In this document: positions 7,136 through 16,912 of the stretch, in pieces
Numbering within the stretch: the first letter of the stretch is position 1
How the letters are laid out: every line of letters begins with the position of its first letter
Source of the DNA: Clostridium ljungdahlii DSM 13528
GTDB taxonomy: Bacteria; Bacillota; Clostridia; Clostridiales; Clostridiaceae
Direction of reading: 5' to 3'
Length of the DNA stretch: 64,000 bases
NCBI RefSeq assembly: GCF_000143685.1
Contig: NC_014328.1
Location: forward strand, 4,216,001-4,280,000
Program-made: the position numbers and the translations under genes
The notes under the pieces: model-generated
Told to the model about the DNA's origin: nothing
The model's database searches: none
The model's input: the letters and a program-made list of their open reading frames with translations, nothing else

Positions 7136-7846
7136 GTGATTAAACAAGATTTAAGAATAAAAAATATACCTGCAATCTTGTGGGGTCTCAAATCAGATAA
7201 ACTATTTATAGCAATTCACGGTAGCATGTCAAATAAGGCAGATGATAACATTGTGGTATTTGCAGAAGAAGCACTAGCAAAAGGTTATCAAGTTCTTAGT
7301 TTTGACTTACCTGAGCATGGTGACCGCAATAATGAACCCTATGTCTGCAAGGTTCAAAACTATGTTCAAGACCTTAGTACCATTATGGATTATGCAAAAT
7401 CACTATCAAATAATATAAGTATATTTGCCTGCAGCTTGGGAGCATATTTTAGCTTACTTGCTTACAGCCGTGAACCATTAAAACAGTGTTTGTTTCTCTC
7501 TCCTGTAGTGGATATGGAACGCATCATAAATAATATGATGACATGGTTTAACATAAGTGAAAGTAAACTAAAATTAGAAAAAGAGGTACCAACGCCTATT
7601 GGACAGACACTATATTGGGATTACTACTCCTATGTAAAAGAACATCCTATAATCACTTGGAATTGTGCTACTTCGATTCTATACGGATCAGAAGATAACT
7701 TGTGTGAGCTTGATGTGATATCTGCATTTGCAAAACACTTTAATTGTAAACTACAAATAATGGAACATGGAGAACATTACTTTCATACAAAAGAACATCT
7801 TGAATTCTTTAGAAAATGGGTGAGAAAAAATATATTTTATAATTAA
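7136..7846 (+). CDS. Alpha/beta hydrolase
   Basis: A ~236-residue serine hydrolase. Visible elements are the oxyanion strand FIAIHGSMSNKADDN, the FDLPEHGDR loop, the nucleophile elbow FACSLGAYFS (Ser in A-C-S-L-G instead of the classic G-x-S-x-G), an acidic residue in ILYGSEDNLC, and the catalytic His in MEHGEHYFHT. Cytoplasmic; no signal peptide. The start is put at the GTG at 7136, eight bases after AAGGAG. An upstream ATG at 7088 has no ribosome site, and a TATAAT box at 7097-7102 lies after it, so it would probably not be transcribed. The substrate is unknown. It is convergent with the diguanylate cyclase gene. Confidence 0.8.
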   Translation: MIKQDLRIKNIPAILWGLKSDKLFIAIHGSMSNKADDNIVVFAEEALAKGYQVLSFDLPEHGDRNNEPYVCKVQNYVQDLSTIMDYAKSLSNNISIFACSLGAYFSLLAYSREPLKQCLFLSPVVDMERIINNMMTWFNISESKLKLEKEVPTPIGQTLYWDYYSYVKEHPIITWNCATSILYGSEDNLCELDVISAFAKHFNCKLQIMEHGEHYFHTKEHLEFFRKWVRKNIFYN

Positions 7847-7917
7847 AAAGTTTTATTTCAACTTTATTTAACTCTCACTCTACATGTGGGACTTTTAGCC
7901 TATAATGATTTATTCTG

Positions 7918-9198
7918 TTACTTTCGCTTTTGCACTTTATTTTTATACATATTGTTATCTGCTATCTCTATTAAAGTATCAATATCAACCTTTTTTATAT
8001 TATTATATTCTGCAAAACCATAGCTAAAATCCACTTTATAATTAAAAGAGCTGCCTGCATTAAGCTTGTCCATATCACTTCTTATTCTATTAATAATTAA
8101 TTCTGCATCTTTTATAGCAATATTAGGAAATATAATAAGGAATTCATCTCCACCTATTCTACAAACATAGTCAGAATTTCTTACATTAGAGACTAACAAC
8201 TTGACTACATTTAAGATAAGGTTGTCCCCTTCAATGTGACCATAAGTATCATTTGTCTTTTTTAAATTATCCACATCTATAAAACATATTGTTAGATTAT
8301 TTTTGCTTCTCAATGCATTTTTCATTTCTTTATCCAAGAACTCCATACCTGCCCTTCTGTTGTATAACTTCGTCATTTCATCAGTGGCAGCTGTTTTTTC
8401 TAATTCATTTTCTTTGTCTGTTAATTCTTTGAATATAGTATTATAAGGCTGAGTAATACAGGTTATTATAACTGCCTTATATATAAGATAAAAAGATATT
8501 ATCTTAAAATAATGCCCTAACAAGTTTGAAAATGCATAGTTATTTATATATAAAGTAAACTCAAATTCAGATATTATAGTAAAAATAATAGACCCAAACA
8601 AGTACCCATAAACTTTATTATCAAATTTATTTTTGTTCTTCCTTAACAATATGATATCAGTTGTTAATATTCCACATATAATATATTCGCTAATTATTTT
8701 AAATGGGGTTTGTCCTTTTCCTTGAATAAAACATATAGGGAATACCTTGAAATAAAAAATTGAAGCTATAATACTTGACGTAACTACGGTATAAATTCCA
8801 AAGGTTAAATATGGTCTCAATTTTCTTTTAAAATGTATAAATATAAATGGTATCAACAAAGAAATGCTTTCAAGATAACGTGCTCCTATCCATAATTGAT
8901 TGGCATAAAAATTATATCCTCTAAAAATGTTCATGCCGTGGTATGACAGCGTATGTAGTAAATCTAAAAATGCTACAAACACATATGCAATACCTATGAA
9001 TACAAGGTAATCAAAATATTTTTTCGAAAAATTTTTTGAATTCCATGCTACTATAAACAAAGTAAATCCTATTATTACACTAAATAATTCTGCAAGGCTG
9101 TGAAACAATAAATAGCTATATAGGTTGGTCATATACAAAGCTGCTGTCACAATTAATAAAATAATAACTTCAAAAATATAATTTTTGTATTTATACAT
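7918..9198 (-). CDS. Membrane diguanylate cyclase (MASE3-GGDEF)
   Basis: A 426-residue protein with an N-terminal seven- to eight-helix membrane domain of about 240 residues resembling MASE3 (HSLAELFSVIIGFTLFIVAW, FLDLLHTLSYHGM, WIGARYLES). A short coiled linker and a complete GGDEF domain follow. The active-site loop is GGDEF (CRIGGDEFLIIFP), so it should make cyclic di-GMP from two GTP. An inhibitory I-site RNSD lies five residues before it, implying product feedback. MASE3 is a membrane sensor of unknown signal. A strong GGGAGG ribosome site supports the start. It is monocistronic, and no EAL or HD-GYP partner is in the window. Confidence 0.92.
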   Translation of the reverse strand: MYKYKNYIFEVIILLIVTAALYMTNLYSYLLFHSLAELFSVIIGFTLFIVAWNSKNFSKKYFDYLVFIGIAYVFVAFLDLLHTLSYHGMNIFRGYNFYANQLWIGARYLESISLLIPFIFIHFKRKLRPYLTFGIYTVVTSSIIASIFYFKVFPICFIQGKGQTPFKIISEYIICGILTTDIILLRKNKNKFDNKVYGYLFGSIIFTIISEFEFTLYINNYAFSNLLGHYFKIISFYLIYKAVIITCITQPYNTIFKELTDKENELEKTAATDEMTKLYNRRAGMEFLDKEMKNALRSKNNLTICFIDVDNLKKTNDTYGHIEGDNLILNVVKLLVSNVRNSDYVCRIGGDEFLIIFPNIAIKDAELIINRIRSDMDKLNAGSSFNYKVDFSYGFAEYNNIKKVDIDTLIEIADNNMYKNKVQKRK

Positions 9199-9314
9199 AT
9201 GATCAGCCTCCCAATAAAATAATAATTACATATAACAAATACTTCAAATAATTTTATTTCTAGATATAAACTATTAAGTACATTATATTATTAAATAATA
9301 AGAAAATCCAATAA

Positions 9315-9548
9315 AATATTATTTGTAAAAAATATATTAAGTTCTTTTATTTGAGAGGTGGCTTTAATTATAGTAAACTGTCCCCTTTTGATAAATTTCT
9401 TATGGCATTACTAAAATGGAAAATTAAAAGTAAAAATCCAAAAAAATTAACAAGTGATGAAATAGGTATGCTTGCCATATATGATAAACCAGTGAATTTT
9501 ACGGCAAGAAAGAGTATAGATGAAATAGTAGCCTACGTTAAATCATAG
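9315..9548 (+). pseudogene. C-terminal remnant of a flavodoxin-like protein
   Basis: The frame is open from 9315, after an in-frame stop, and reads KYIKFFYLRGGFNYSKLSPF, then DKFLMALLKWKIKSKNPKKL and a tail DKPVNFTARKSIDEIVAYVK. The FFYLRGGF-Y-KL block followed by a helical KKP-LT-DE-GML segment and KPVDFT-like ending resembles, from memory, the last third of small flavodoxin-domain proteins of clostridia. The FMN-binding N-terminal part is absent. Only a TTG (9351) in the middle of the conserved block could serve as a start, overlapping the GAGAGGTGG sequence. A truncated relic is more likely than a real 65-residue protein. Confidence 0.45.
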
Positions 9549-9618
9549 TATAAAAAATATAGAAAATACACAGTACTATATACAATAATTATAAATTTTA
9601 TAAGGAAACGTGATTAAT

Positions 9619-11118
9619 ATGGGACAAGGAAAGGATACAAATTACTCGAATTCATTTGTTGAACAAAATTTATCTTTTATCAAAAATCAATTAGGAGATG
9701 GTATTGGTCTCGGTGAAGGCAGATTTAAAGCATTTGGTGGTCAAAGAGAAATTGGAGTATTGTATGTGACCAGTCTTTGTGATAAAGAGTTTATAAGTGA
9801 CCAAGTTATTACCCCCCTATTACAGGGAACATTAAAAAATAATATAGAAAATGGTGACATAAGTATATTGGCACAGACAATGTTTATTTCACCAATAAAT
9901 ACTAAAATAATAAAACAAAAAGAAAAAGCTGCAGCTGAATTATTAAAAGGAAATACAGTAATTTTCTTTGAGGGATGCAGCAGTATACTTATAGTTCAAG
10001 CTCCAAAGATGGAAAAAAGATCTATAAATAACCCAGAAAATGAAACAACTATTTTTGGTGCTAAAGAATCCTTTGTAGAAGATATAGAAACCAATATTAG
10101 CATGGTTATTAGGAGACTTCCTATACCGACACTTAAATTTGAAACTTTCACGTTAGGAAGATTATCCTGTACAAATTCAAAATTGTTATGGATTAAAGGA
10201 TTAGCTAAGGATGATATTGTAGAAGAAATCAGAAGGCGGATTAAAGATGTGGATACCGAGATAATAGATGGTACTAGTACTTTAGCTGAACTTATACAAG
10301 ATAAGCCTACTAGTATATTTCCAACCTATAGATTGACAGAACGTCCAGACATAGTTTCAAGGGCTCTGTCTGACGGCTATGTTGTAATACTTTGCAATAA
10401 TAGTCCCTTTGCATTGATAATGCCAATGACTTTTTGGAATAACTTTAAAACCATAGATGATTATTCACAGTTACCTTTTGCTGCTTCGCTATTAAGAATC
10501 ATTAGAATTTTAGCTTTCATTATATCTATTACCGTATCACCGTTATACCTTTCCTTTGTTACCTACAATCATACTATTGTTCCACCATCTCTTGCTTTGA
10601 ATATTTCTCAAGGAAGAAATGGTGTCCCATTCCCTTCAATAGTAGAGCTACTCGCCATGACGATTATAATTGATATAATTCGTGAAGCTGGAACACGTAT
10701 GCCGGGAATAGTAGGTTATTTTATAGGAACTTTAGGTGCAGTTATAATCGGTCAAGCAGCTGTATCAGCAGGTTATATAAGTGTATCTATTATTATAGTG
10801 GTGGCATTTTCAGCAATAGCTACCTTTGCTATTTCATCTACTATGCTAGTAAATATTTCAAGAATAATTAATTATTTTCTAATATTGTTATCAGGATTCT
10901 TGGGTATATTTGGTTTTTTTAATGGTAGTTTTATTATTCTATGGAGAATGTCCATATTGGAATCCTTTGGAGTACCTTACTTATATCCAATCATACCAGT
11001 TGAATTTCAGGGATGGAATGATATTTTTATCAGAGCACCTTTGAAAATGTTGAAAAACAAACTAACACTTATTGCAAATGTAAGTAGTAATAAAGCTGGA
11101 AATACAAAAAAGCAATGA
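9619..11118 (+). CDS. Spore germinant receptor A subunit (GerA family), operon 1
   Basis: A ~499-residue GerAA/GerKA-type protein of the spore inner membrane. With the B and C subunits it forms the receptor that triggers germination on binding small nutrients. It has a soluble N-terminal region of about 290 residues, carrying GNTVIFFEGCSSILIVQAPK and TIFGAKESFVEDIETNISMV. Next come the ERPDIVSRALSDGYVVI block and a membrane domain of about five segments, with the NGVPFPSIVELLAMTIIIDI and REAGTRMPG motifs. An upstream GTG (9610) is possible, but AAGGA fits the ATG at 9619 about equally well. Its B and C partners follow at once, giving order A-B-C. Ligand specificity cannot be read. Confidence 0.92.
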   Translation: MGQGKDTNYSNSFVEQNLSFIKNQLGDGIGLGEGRFKAFGGQREIGVLYVTSLCDKEFISDQVITPLLQGTLKNNIENGDISILAQTMFISPINTKIIKQKEKAAAELLKGNTVIFFEGCSSILIVQAPKMEKRSINNPENETTIFGAKESFVEDIETNISMVIRRLPIPTLKFETFTLGRLSCTNSKLLWIKGLAKDDIVEEIRRRIKDVDTEIIDGTSTLAELIQDKPTSIFPTYRLTERPDIVSRALSDGYVVILCNNSPFALIMPMTFWNNFKTIDDYSQLPFAASLLRIIRILAFIISITVSPLYLSFVTYNHTIVPPSLALNISQGRNGVPFPSIVELLAMTIIIDIIREAGTRMPGIVGYFIGTLGAVIIGQAAVSAGYISVSIIIVVAFSAIATFAISSTMLVNISRIINYFLILLSGFLGIFGFFNGSFIILWRMSILESFGVPYLYPIIPVEFQGWNDIFIRAPLKMLKNKLTLIANVSSNKAGNTKKQ

Positions 11119-11151
11119 AATATCTTTTATTATAAGAGAAGGTGACCTCCA

Positions 11152-12252
11152 TTGAGGTATGATAAATTCACAAGAGAACAAATTGTTTTTCTTACGTATG
11201 CAAGTGGATGTGGTAATATGGCATTTAATTTTATTTGGGCTGTATATTTATCAGGAAGAAGTGGATGGGTTGCAATGTGTATAGGAATTCTTTTGACCAT
11301 TCCTATTGCCATTGTAATAGTATATTTAAGCAAAAAGTATCCTGAATGTAATATATTTGACATTATAAATATTAGTTTTGGAAAACCTTTATATATAATT
11401 GTGATAATAATTAATGCAGTAATAAATATTGTTTTAGCAGCAATTGTTTTGAATTTTATGACCGGAACAGTTAAGATACACTTTTTACAATTAACTCCTG
11501 TATGGGTGATTATGACTGTTATTCTTATCATGGCCTTTTTATTTGTAAATAATAAACCCTTGCTATTTGGAAGAGCTATAGAACTACTAACAGTATGGTA
11601 TATATTAAATTATTTTACAGGGTTTTCTCTTGCTTTTGTGAGCAAATTTGATTTTAAAAACATATTTCCTATATTTGATACTACACTATTAAAATTTGGG
11701 CAGGCGACATACTTTTCATTATGTTCAGCCTCAGAAATATTACTGTTTATAATAGTAATGGTTGGTGATATGCCTCAAACCACTGGTAATAGAAAAAGTA
11801 TAATAAAAGGAATTGTTCTTTGGTCGTTCATATTATCGTTGGCAGTATTTATTATGCAGGGTATATCTGGCAGCAGATTATTATTACGTACCTCATCCAC
11901 AGGAATTGAACTATCAAGAGCTATTTATCTTGGAGATTTTTTTAGAGGACTGGAAATATTCATTCTAGCTACGTATCAACTAATCGCTACTTTAAGATTA
12001 TCATTATATTTATATTGTACATGGATACCTATAAAAAAATTATTTAATGAGAAATATTCTTTTATTATATTGCTTTTAATTTCAATTATAATCATAATCC
12101 CATCTATAAAATTAAATTCCTATAATAAAGCATTTTTTGCTTCTATATTTATGGATTATTATATTCTTTTACCTTTTGTAGCGTTTATTATAATAATAGC
12201 TTTTCTTGGTGATTATATTAAGGGAAAAATGTCTGGAAGTGATGTGGGATGA
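11152..12252 (+). CDS. Spore germination permease-like B subunit (GerAB/GerKB), operon 1
   Basis: A 366-residue integral membrane protein of the spore-germination branch of the APC superfamily, with about ten transmembrane segments. It is the presumed nutrient-binding subunit of the receptor. It starts at TTG (11152), seven bases after AGAAGGTGA; no ATG is available nearby. Motifs include an N-terminal TREQIVFLTYASGCGNMAFN and a GRSGWVAMCIGILLTIP block. It lies 33 bp after the A subunit and overlaps the C subunit start by four bases (ATGA), so the three are translated together. Confidence 0.9.
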   Translation: MRYDKFTREQIVFLTYASGCGNMAFNFIWAVYLSGRSGWVAMCIGILLTIPIAIVIVYLSKKYPECNIFDIINISFGKPLYIIVIIINAVINIVLAAIVLNFMTGTVKIHFLQLTPVWVIMTVILIMAFLFVNNKPLLFGRAIELLTVWYILNYFTGFSLAFVSKFDFKNIFPIFDTTLLKFGQATYFSLCSASEILLFIIVMVGDMPQTTGNRKSIIKGIVLWSFILSLAVFIMQGISGSRLLLRTSSTGIELSRAIYLGDFFRGLEIFILATYQLIATLRLSLYLYCTWIPIKKLFNEKYSFIILLLISIIIIIPSIKLNSYNKAFFASIFMDYYILLPFVAFIIIIAFLGDYIKGKMSGSDVG

Positions 12253-13514
12253 AAAAGGCAATGCTTATAATATCATCAGTAATTCTTATGCTTTCTTTCG
12301 TTGGCTGCTGGGATTATGTGGAGTATGAACAGATGACTCAAATATATGCTCTAGGAGTAGATTTAGATGCAAAATCGAATGAAGTAACTATAACACTGCA
12401 ATATATTCCAACTGCTAAATCCATGGGAGATAAAACAAATACTACCAATAGTACAGGAACAGTCTATTCTGCATCTGGTATTACAATAATTGATGCCTTA
12501 ACAAAGCTGCAGCAGGCAAGTCCTAATAAGCTATTTCTTGGGTATCTGCAGGTTATAGTAATTAGTGAAGATGCAGCAAAATACCTTATGAAAGATCTAA
12601 TTGTATTTTTTGATAGTACCTCAAACATTCGTAATTCTGTAAACATAGTAATTGTACCTGGAAGTGCCCAGGGGACAATAGCCACTCGCGATCCCAATTC
12701 TGAAACCTCTTCGGGTAAAAAAATGCATATGCTTTTAAGCTCATCTCAAAGTAATGGTACCACATATTCCGTTACTCTGCATGATTATTTGCAGATGATG
12801 GATAGAGAAGGGGTTGAACCAGTAGCTCCCAGAATGTTAACTACAGTGCTCAGTAGTGATTCAGGCGAAGCTTTAGGTGGAACTCGAAATGGTATAAGGT
12901 TTTCTGTAGAAAAGAATGGCAATATACTTGCAAGTGGTATGGCAGCTTTTAAAAAAGATAAATTTGTTGGCTGGCTTAATGATAAGGAAAGCATGGGTCT
13001 AAATTGGATATTAGGTAATAAGATTACCTCCTATAAAACTTCTAATATAGATAAGCCTAGTATTAATAAGGATGAAAAAGATTTACCGCTTCATGCTAAT
13101 CTCAAGAAAATGCTCTACTATTATATAACAAAATCAGGGAGCAAAATTAGAGTTAAAATAGAAAATAATCAACCTGCTATATATTTAGAAGTTAAGGTTG
13201 AAGCTGCCTTAAGAAAATATTATAGTGATGAGGGAAGTGAGTACATAAGTCCAGATATAGTTAATTCAATTCAGGAAAAACTATCAAGAAGTATAAATTC
13301 AGATATTATGGCAGCACTAGAAAAAGGTAAAGGTGAATTAAATTCAGATATATTTGGTTTTGGATTTAGTCTTTATAGACAACATTCTAAAGAATGGAAC
13401 AAGTATTATAAAGGGGTTTGGGATGATATATTTCATGATGTTCCTGTTAGGGTAAATGTCAAGACTAAGATAACTAATACTGGAACAAATATTAAGAAGC
13501 TTCAGATTAAATAG
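12249..13514 (+). CDS. Spore germination lipoprotein C subunit (Ger(x)C), operon 1
   Basis: A 421-residue lipoprotein. The N-terminal signal MKKAMLIISSVILMLSFVGC ends in a lipobox (F-V-G-C), followed by the family hallmark WDYVEYEQM and IYALGVDLDAK. Three soluble domains follow. The C-terminal domain includes SDIFGFGFSLYRQHSKEWNK, a highly typical Ger(x)C signature. The subunit sits on the outer face of the spore inner membrane and is needed for receptor function. It overlaps the B gene by four bases and is the last gene of operon 1. Confidence 0.93.
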   Translation: MKKAMLIISSVILMLSFVGCWDYVEYEQMTQIYALGVDLDAKSNEVTITLQYIPTAKSMGDKTNTTNSTGTVYSASGITIIDALTKLQQASPNKLFLGYLQVIVISEDAAKYLMKDLIVFFDSTSNIRNSVNIVIVPGSAQGTIATRDPNSETSSGKKMHMLLSSSQSNGTTYSVTLHDYLQMMDREGVEPVAPRMLTTVLSSDSGEALGGTRNGIRFSVEKNGNILASGMAAFKKDKFVGWLNDKESMGLNWILGNKITSYKTSNIDKPSINKDEKDLPLHANLKKMLYYYITKSGSKIRVKIENNQPAIYLEVKVEAALRKYYSDEGSEYISPDIVNSIQEKLSRSINSDIMAALEKGKGELNSDIFGFGFSLYRQHSKEWNKYYKGVWDDIFHDVPVRVNVKTKITNTGTNIKKLQIK

Positions 13515-13593
13515 CTAAAAATAATGTATGCTTGTATTAATAACTCTTCTCTCCTTATTTGGTAAGGAAAAAATAGTTGATGTCTATTAATTA

Positions 13594-13780
13594 GCTACTG
13601 CAAAAGCAAATCAATCCGGTGTTATGGTAAGTAAAAGTAGTAATTTAGCACTCACAAATACTACAATGAATAAGACAAGTTGGAGATACCACTAGTGAGG
13701 ATGAAAGCAACTTTTATGGATTAAACGAGGATTTAGTTGTAAAGTCATGAAGTAAAGTAAATATAAGCAGTACATTCTGG
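13594..13780 (+). pseudogene. Fragment of a beta-helix/adhesin-type repeat protein
   Basis: Downstream of operon 1 a stretch reads ATAKANQSGVMVSKSSNLAL then TNTTMNK, shifts frame, continues TSGDTTSEDESNFYGLNEDL then VVKS, meets a stop and resumes with SKVNISS. The SG-V-VS-S-NL-LTNTT pattern followed by GDTT-EDESNFYGLN resembles secreted, repetitive parallel beta-helix proteins of clostridia. Two disruptions in about 60 codons and no start codon mark it as a relic. Confidence 0.4.
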
Positions 13781-13796
13781 TTTGAATTAAAAATAT

Positions 13797-14186
13797 TTAA
13801 TTTGAACTTTCATTGATACTGTGAAATACAATAAACTTACTTCCAATATAGTTTGAAATAATAGAAAAACCCGTAGCAAAAACTTGAGAAAGAAAAGTAT
13901 CAACATACAGTTTGCTCACTAGTAAATGCATAATAATTAAGTTTAATGATAAGGATACTCCATTTACCATAGTGAATTCTATAAGTTGAAGAACTATCCT
14001 TTTATCCTTATCACAGAAAGTCCACTCTTTGTTTAAAATATAACTATTTAACATACCTATTGAATACGAAACTACTGTACTTAAAAGGTAATTAATCAGC
14101 AAAATCTTGTTAAAAAGATAAAAAGAAAGCAGTGTTATAGTAGTATTAGCGACCCCAACTATACAAAATTTTATTAGCTTAATCAT
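13797..14186 (-). CDS. GtrA-family membrane protein (lipid-linked sugar flippase)
   Basis: A 129-residue protein with four transmembrane segments, the size and layout of GtrA (IKFCIVGVANTTITLLSFYL, SYSIGMLNSYILNKEWTF). The N-LNKEWTF motif after helix two is characteristic. GtrA proteins are thought to flip polyprenyl-phosphate-linked glucose or similar sugars across the membrane. It lies 26 bp after a GT2 glycosyltransferase on the same strand. The pair matches the GtrA-GtrB arrangement in which GtrB loads the sugar on the lipid carrier and GtrA flips it. Confidence 0.85.
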   Translation of the reverse strand: MIKLIKFCIVGVANTTITLLSFYLFNKILLINYLLSTVVSYSIGMLNSYILNKEWTFCDKDKRIVLQLIEFTMVNGVSLSLNLIIMHLLVSKLYVDTFLSQVFATGFSIISNYIGSKFIVFHSINESSN

Positions 14187-14212
14187 AAGATTTTCCTATT
14201 ATAAAATATTTT

Positions 14213-15262
14213 TTATTTAGCATGATAATCTTTACCTTCACCTCTGACATCATTAACTACATATAAGTTTTTTTGGGGACTTTTATATAATTTTATAGAA
14301 CTATTAGTGGGGTTTGCCAGTTTGTCATCTAAATTTATTTCTTTATCTATTATGTACAGCGGTCTACATTTACTTTCGTCATAAATTCTAGCAATATATT
14401 CGCCCACAATTCCTATAGAAAAAAGTTGTATACCTCCTATAAAGCATGCTATAGTCAATGTTGTTACCCATCCTATAGAATTTACAGCAGTTCCTCGTAA
14501 TATCTTTACTAGAAGATATACAAAAGTTATTAGTGATAGTAAAATAGTTTCAAGACCTAAATGTTCAACTACCTTTAATGGTTTTGAAGAAAAAGAGATT
14601 ATTCCATCTAGCGCAAATCTTATCATCTTTTTTATGGGATATTTTGTTTCTCCTGCAAAACGTTCTTTTCTTTCATACTCTAAAGGTACTTGTTTGAATC
14701 CAATCCAACTCCACATTCCTCTCAAGAACCTATTATGCTCAGGCATTTTCTTTATGACTTCAACTACCTTTCTATCAATAAGCCTAAAGTCCCCTGTGTC
14801 TACAGGGATTGTTACACTGCTCATTTTATTTAAAATCTTATAGAATAATTTTGCTGTAATAAGTTTAAATACGCTTTCACCATCACGCTTTTTTCTTTTT
14901 CCATATACTACATCATTTCCCTGTTCCCATAACTTAATCATTTTAGGTATAAGTTCAGGAGGGTCCTGAAGATCTGCATCCATTATAATTACCGCATCCC
15001 CATTAGACTTATTGATTCCAGCAGTAACTGCAATCTGATGGCCAAAATTTCTAGAAAAGCTTATAACTTTCACATGAAAATCCCTTTTGGCAATTTCCTT
15101 TAAAATATTGAAGGTTTTATCTTTACTTCCATCATTAATAAAAATTAGCTCATAATTTAAATCATTTTTTAAAGCTACATTGCTTAACCGGGTATAGCAC
15201 TCACTAGCAACTTCTTCTTCAAAATACATGGGAACAACTATTGAAATAAGTTTATGGTTCAT
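14213..15262 (-). CDS. Family 2 glycosyltransferase (GtrB/DPM1-like, polyprenyl-phosphate sugar transferase)
   Basis: A 349-residue membrane-anchored GT2 enzyme. The GT-A domain shows ISIVVPMYFEEE, LIFINDGSKDKT, VISFSRNFGHQIAVTAGINK and the metal-binding DADLQDPPELIP. KRKKRDGES and RFLRGMWSWIGFKQVPLEYE follow, all typical of GtrB/ArnC-type enzymes. Two C-terminal membrane helices (about residues 230-290) anchor it. It should move a sugar from a nucleotide donor to undecaprenyl phosphate. The downstream gtrA-like gene supports this. GT39 and WsfD-like genes next to it would use the lipid-linked sugar outside the membrane. Confidence 0.88.
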   Translation of the reverse strand: MNHKLISIVVPMYFEEEVASECYTRLSNVALKNDLNYELIFINDGSKDKTFNILKEIAKRDFHVKVISFSRNFGHQIAVTAGINKSNGDAVIIMDADLQDPPELIPKMIKLWEQGNDVVYGKRKKRDGESVFKLITAKLFYKILNKMSSVTIPVDTGDFRLIDRKVVEVIKKMPEHNRFLRGMWSWIGFKQVPLEYERKERFAGETKYPIKKMIRFALDGIISFSSKPLKVVEHLGLETILLSLITFVYLLVKILRGTAVNSIGWVTTLTIACFIGGIQLFSIGIVGEYIARIYDESKCRPLYIIDKEINLDDKLANPTNSSIKLYKSPQKNLYVVNDVRGEGKDYHAK

Positions 15263-15460
15263 AATTTACCTCCCCAAAATATACTTAATAAATAGTAATT
15301 ATCTAACTTTATCTATATTCATTATTTTTCGTATAAGCCCGGTTTTCTATTCCTATCTTATATAAACTTTATTAATATTTTTTGTTTATTTATGAATATT
15401 TTTACGTCATGTCTAAAAAAATAAAATAAAGATTAGTATGAAAACATAAGGAGAAGGCCT

Positions 15461-16912
15461 ATGAATTTATCTAATGCAAAATCAGTAGATAAAATAATTA
15501 ATTTTATTGAGAAAAACTATTATTTTTTTTTAATAATAATTTTATCCGTATCATTGTTTAATATATTTTATAACTTAGGTAGTACACCTATAAATAGCTG
15601 GGATGAGGCAAGGCACGGAGTTAATGCTTATGAAATGATTAAAAGAAATAATTACATAGTAAACACTTATGCATATAGTAATGATTACTGGAACTTGAAG
15701 CCACCATTAAGCTATTTATCAATAGTTTTAGGCTTTAAGATAGCAGGCTTTAATGCCTTAGGTCTAAGATTATTTTCCGCTGTGGCAGGTATGTTAACAA
15801 TACTTATAGTAACTATATTCGTTTTATATAATTACGGGAAAATAGCCTCTCTAATTTCAACATCCGTATTAACTACTACATCACCCTTTATTCTTGATCA
15901 TTGTTCTAGAAGTGGAGATGCAGATTCCCTATTTATTTTATTCTTCACATTATCTATAATATGTTTAACTTTAGCTAAAAAAAATATTTTATGGTTTTAT
16001 AGTTCTGGTTTTATTTCTGCATTAGCATTTCTTACTAAAAGCTGGCATGCCGGCAGTATAGGAGTTATTATAGTCATATATTTAACTATAAATAGATCAA
16101 TGATAAATAAAAAAGATATAGCTATATTTATACTAAGTACTTCATTTCCAATTTTAGTTTGGTCATTGTTAAGATACAGTCAGGATGGTTTTACATTTTT
16201 TAAAAACATGATATCATATGATTTAATGGCTAGAACCTCCAGAACTTTAGAAGGTCATATTGGCGGCATGTGTTACTACATTGAGCATTTTCAGTGGTCT
16301 TATTTTTATTGGTTTCTTGTTTTCACAAGTACTGCGCTTACAATCATTACAATAACCCTTCCAGAAACTTTAACTAGTGATGATAAAAATTATGTTTTAT
16401 GCACAGCCTTGTGGATAACTATACCCTTTTTGCTTTATACAATGGCAAAAACTAAAATTTGGTGGTACATATTCCCCATCTATCCTGCAATGGCCATAAG
16501 TATTGGTACGACTTCAAGTATACTTCTAAAATCAAAAAAATCAAATATTATTATGCCAATTTTGCTAAGCGGAATGATACTGTTTTCTGCAGGAAAAAAT
16601 CAGCTATTAATTATGGAAAAAATTTCTCATGTCAAAACAGACCCGATTCAAATTCTTTTCAAGGACCTAGAAAAGCACCCTGAATACAAAGGCAAAAAAA
16701 TCTACATCAATCACTTTGAACAGAGTTACTGGCTGTGTGCTGAATTATATGGTGACTTAGTTCCAACTTCCGGTGGTATAAATGGATTTTTAAAAGATAA
16801 TAATAGCTGTCTGCTTTTTATTACAAGAGATAAAATAAATCTTTTAGGAAATAATATTTCTAATTTCAAGATAATAATTCAAAATAAAAACGCTTGTATT
16901 TATAGTAAGTAG
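15461..16912 (+). CDS. GT39/ArnT-like membrane glycosyltransferase
   Basis: A 483-residue protein with roughly ten to eleven hydrophobic segments and a short C-terminal soluble tail. The first extracytoplasmic loop has the family's acidic motif in NSWDEARHGVNAYEM, followed by WNLKPPLSYLSI. This is the layout of dolichyl- or polyprenyl-phosphate-sugar-dependent transferases such as ArnT and PMT. It should transfer a lipid-linked sugar to a surface acceptor. The ribosome site AAGGAGAAGG is good. It is transcribed away from the GT2-GtrA pair, and its last 47 bases overlap the convergent WsfD-like gene. Confidence 0.8.
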   Translation: MNLSNAKSVDKIINFIEKNYYFFLIIILSVSLFNIFYNLGSTPINSWDEARHGVNAYEMIKRNNYIVNTYAYSNDYWNLKPPLSYLSIVLGFKIAGFNALGLRLFSAVAGMLTILIVTIFVLYNYGKIASLISTSVLTTTSPFILDHCSRSGDADSLFILFFTLSIICLTLAKKNILWFYSSGFISALAFLTKSWHAGSIGVIIVIYLTINRSMINKKDIAIFILSTSFPILVWSLLRYSQDGFTFFKNMISYDLMARTSRTLEGHIGGMCYYIEHFQWSYFYWFLVFTSTALTIITITLPETLTSDDKNYVLCTALWITIPFLLYTMAKTKIWWYIFPIYPAMAISIGTTSSILLKSKKSNIIMPILLSGMILFSAGKNQLLIMEKISHVKTDPIQILFKDLEKHPEYKGKKIYINHFEQSYWLCAELYGDLVPTSGGINGFLKDNNSCLLFITRDKINLLGNNISNFKIIIQNKNACIYSK

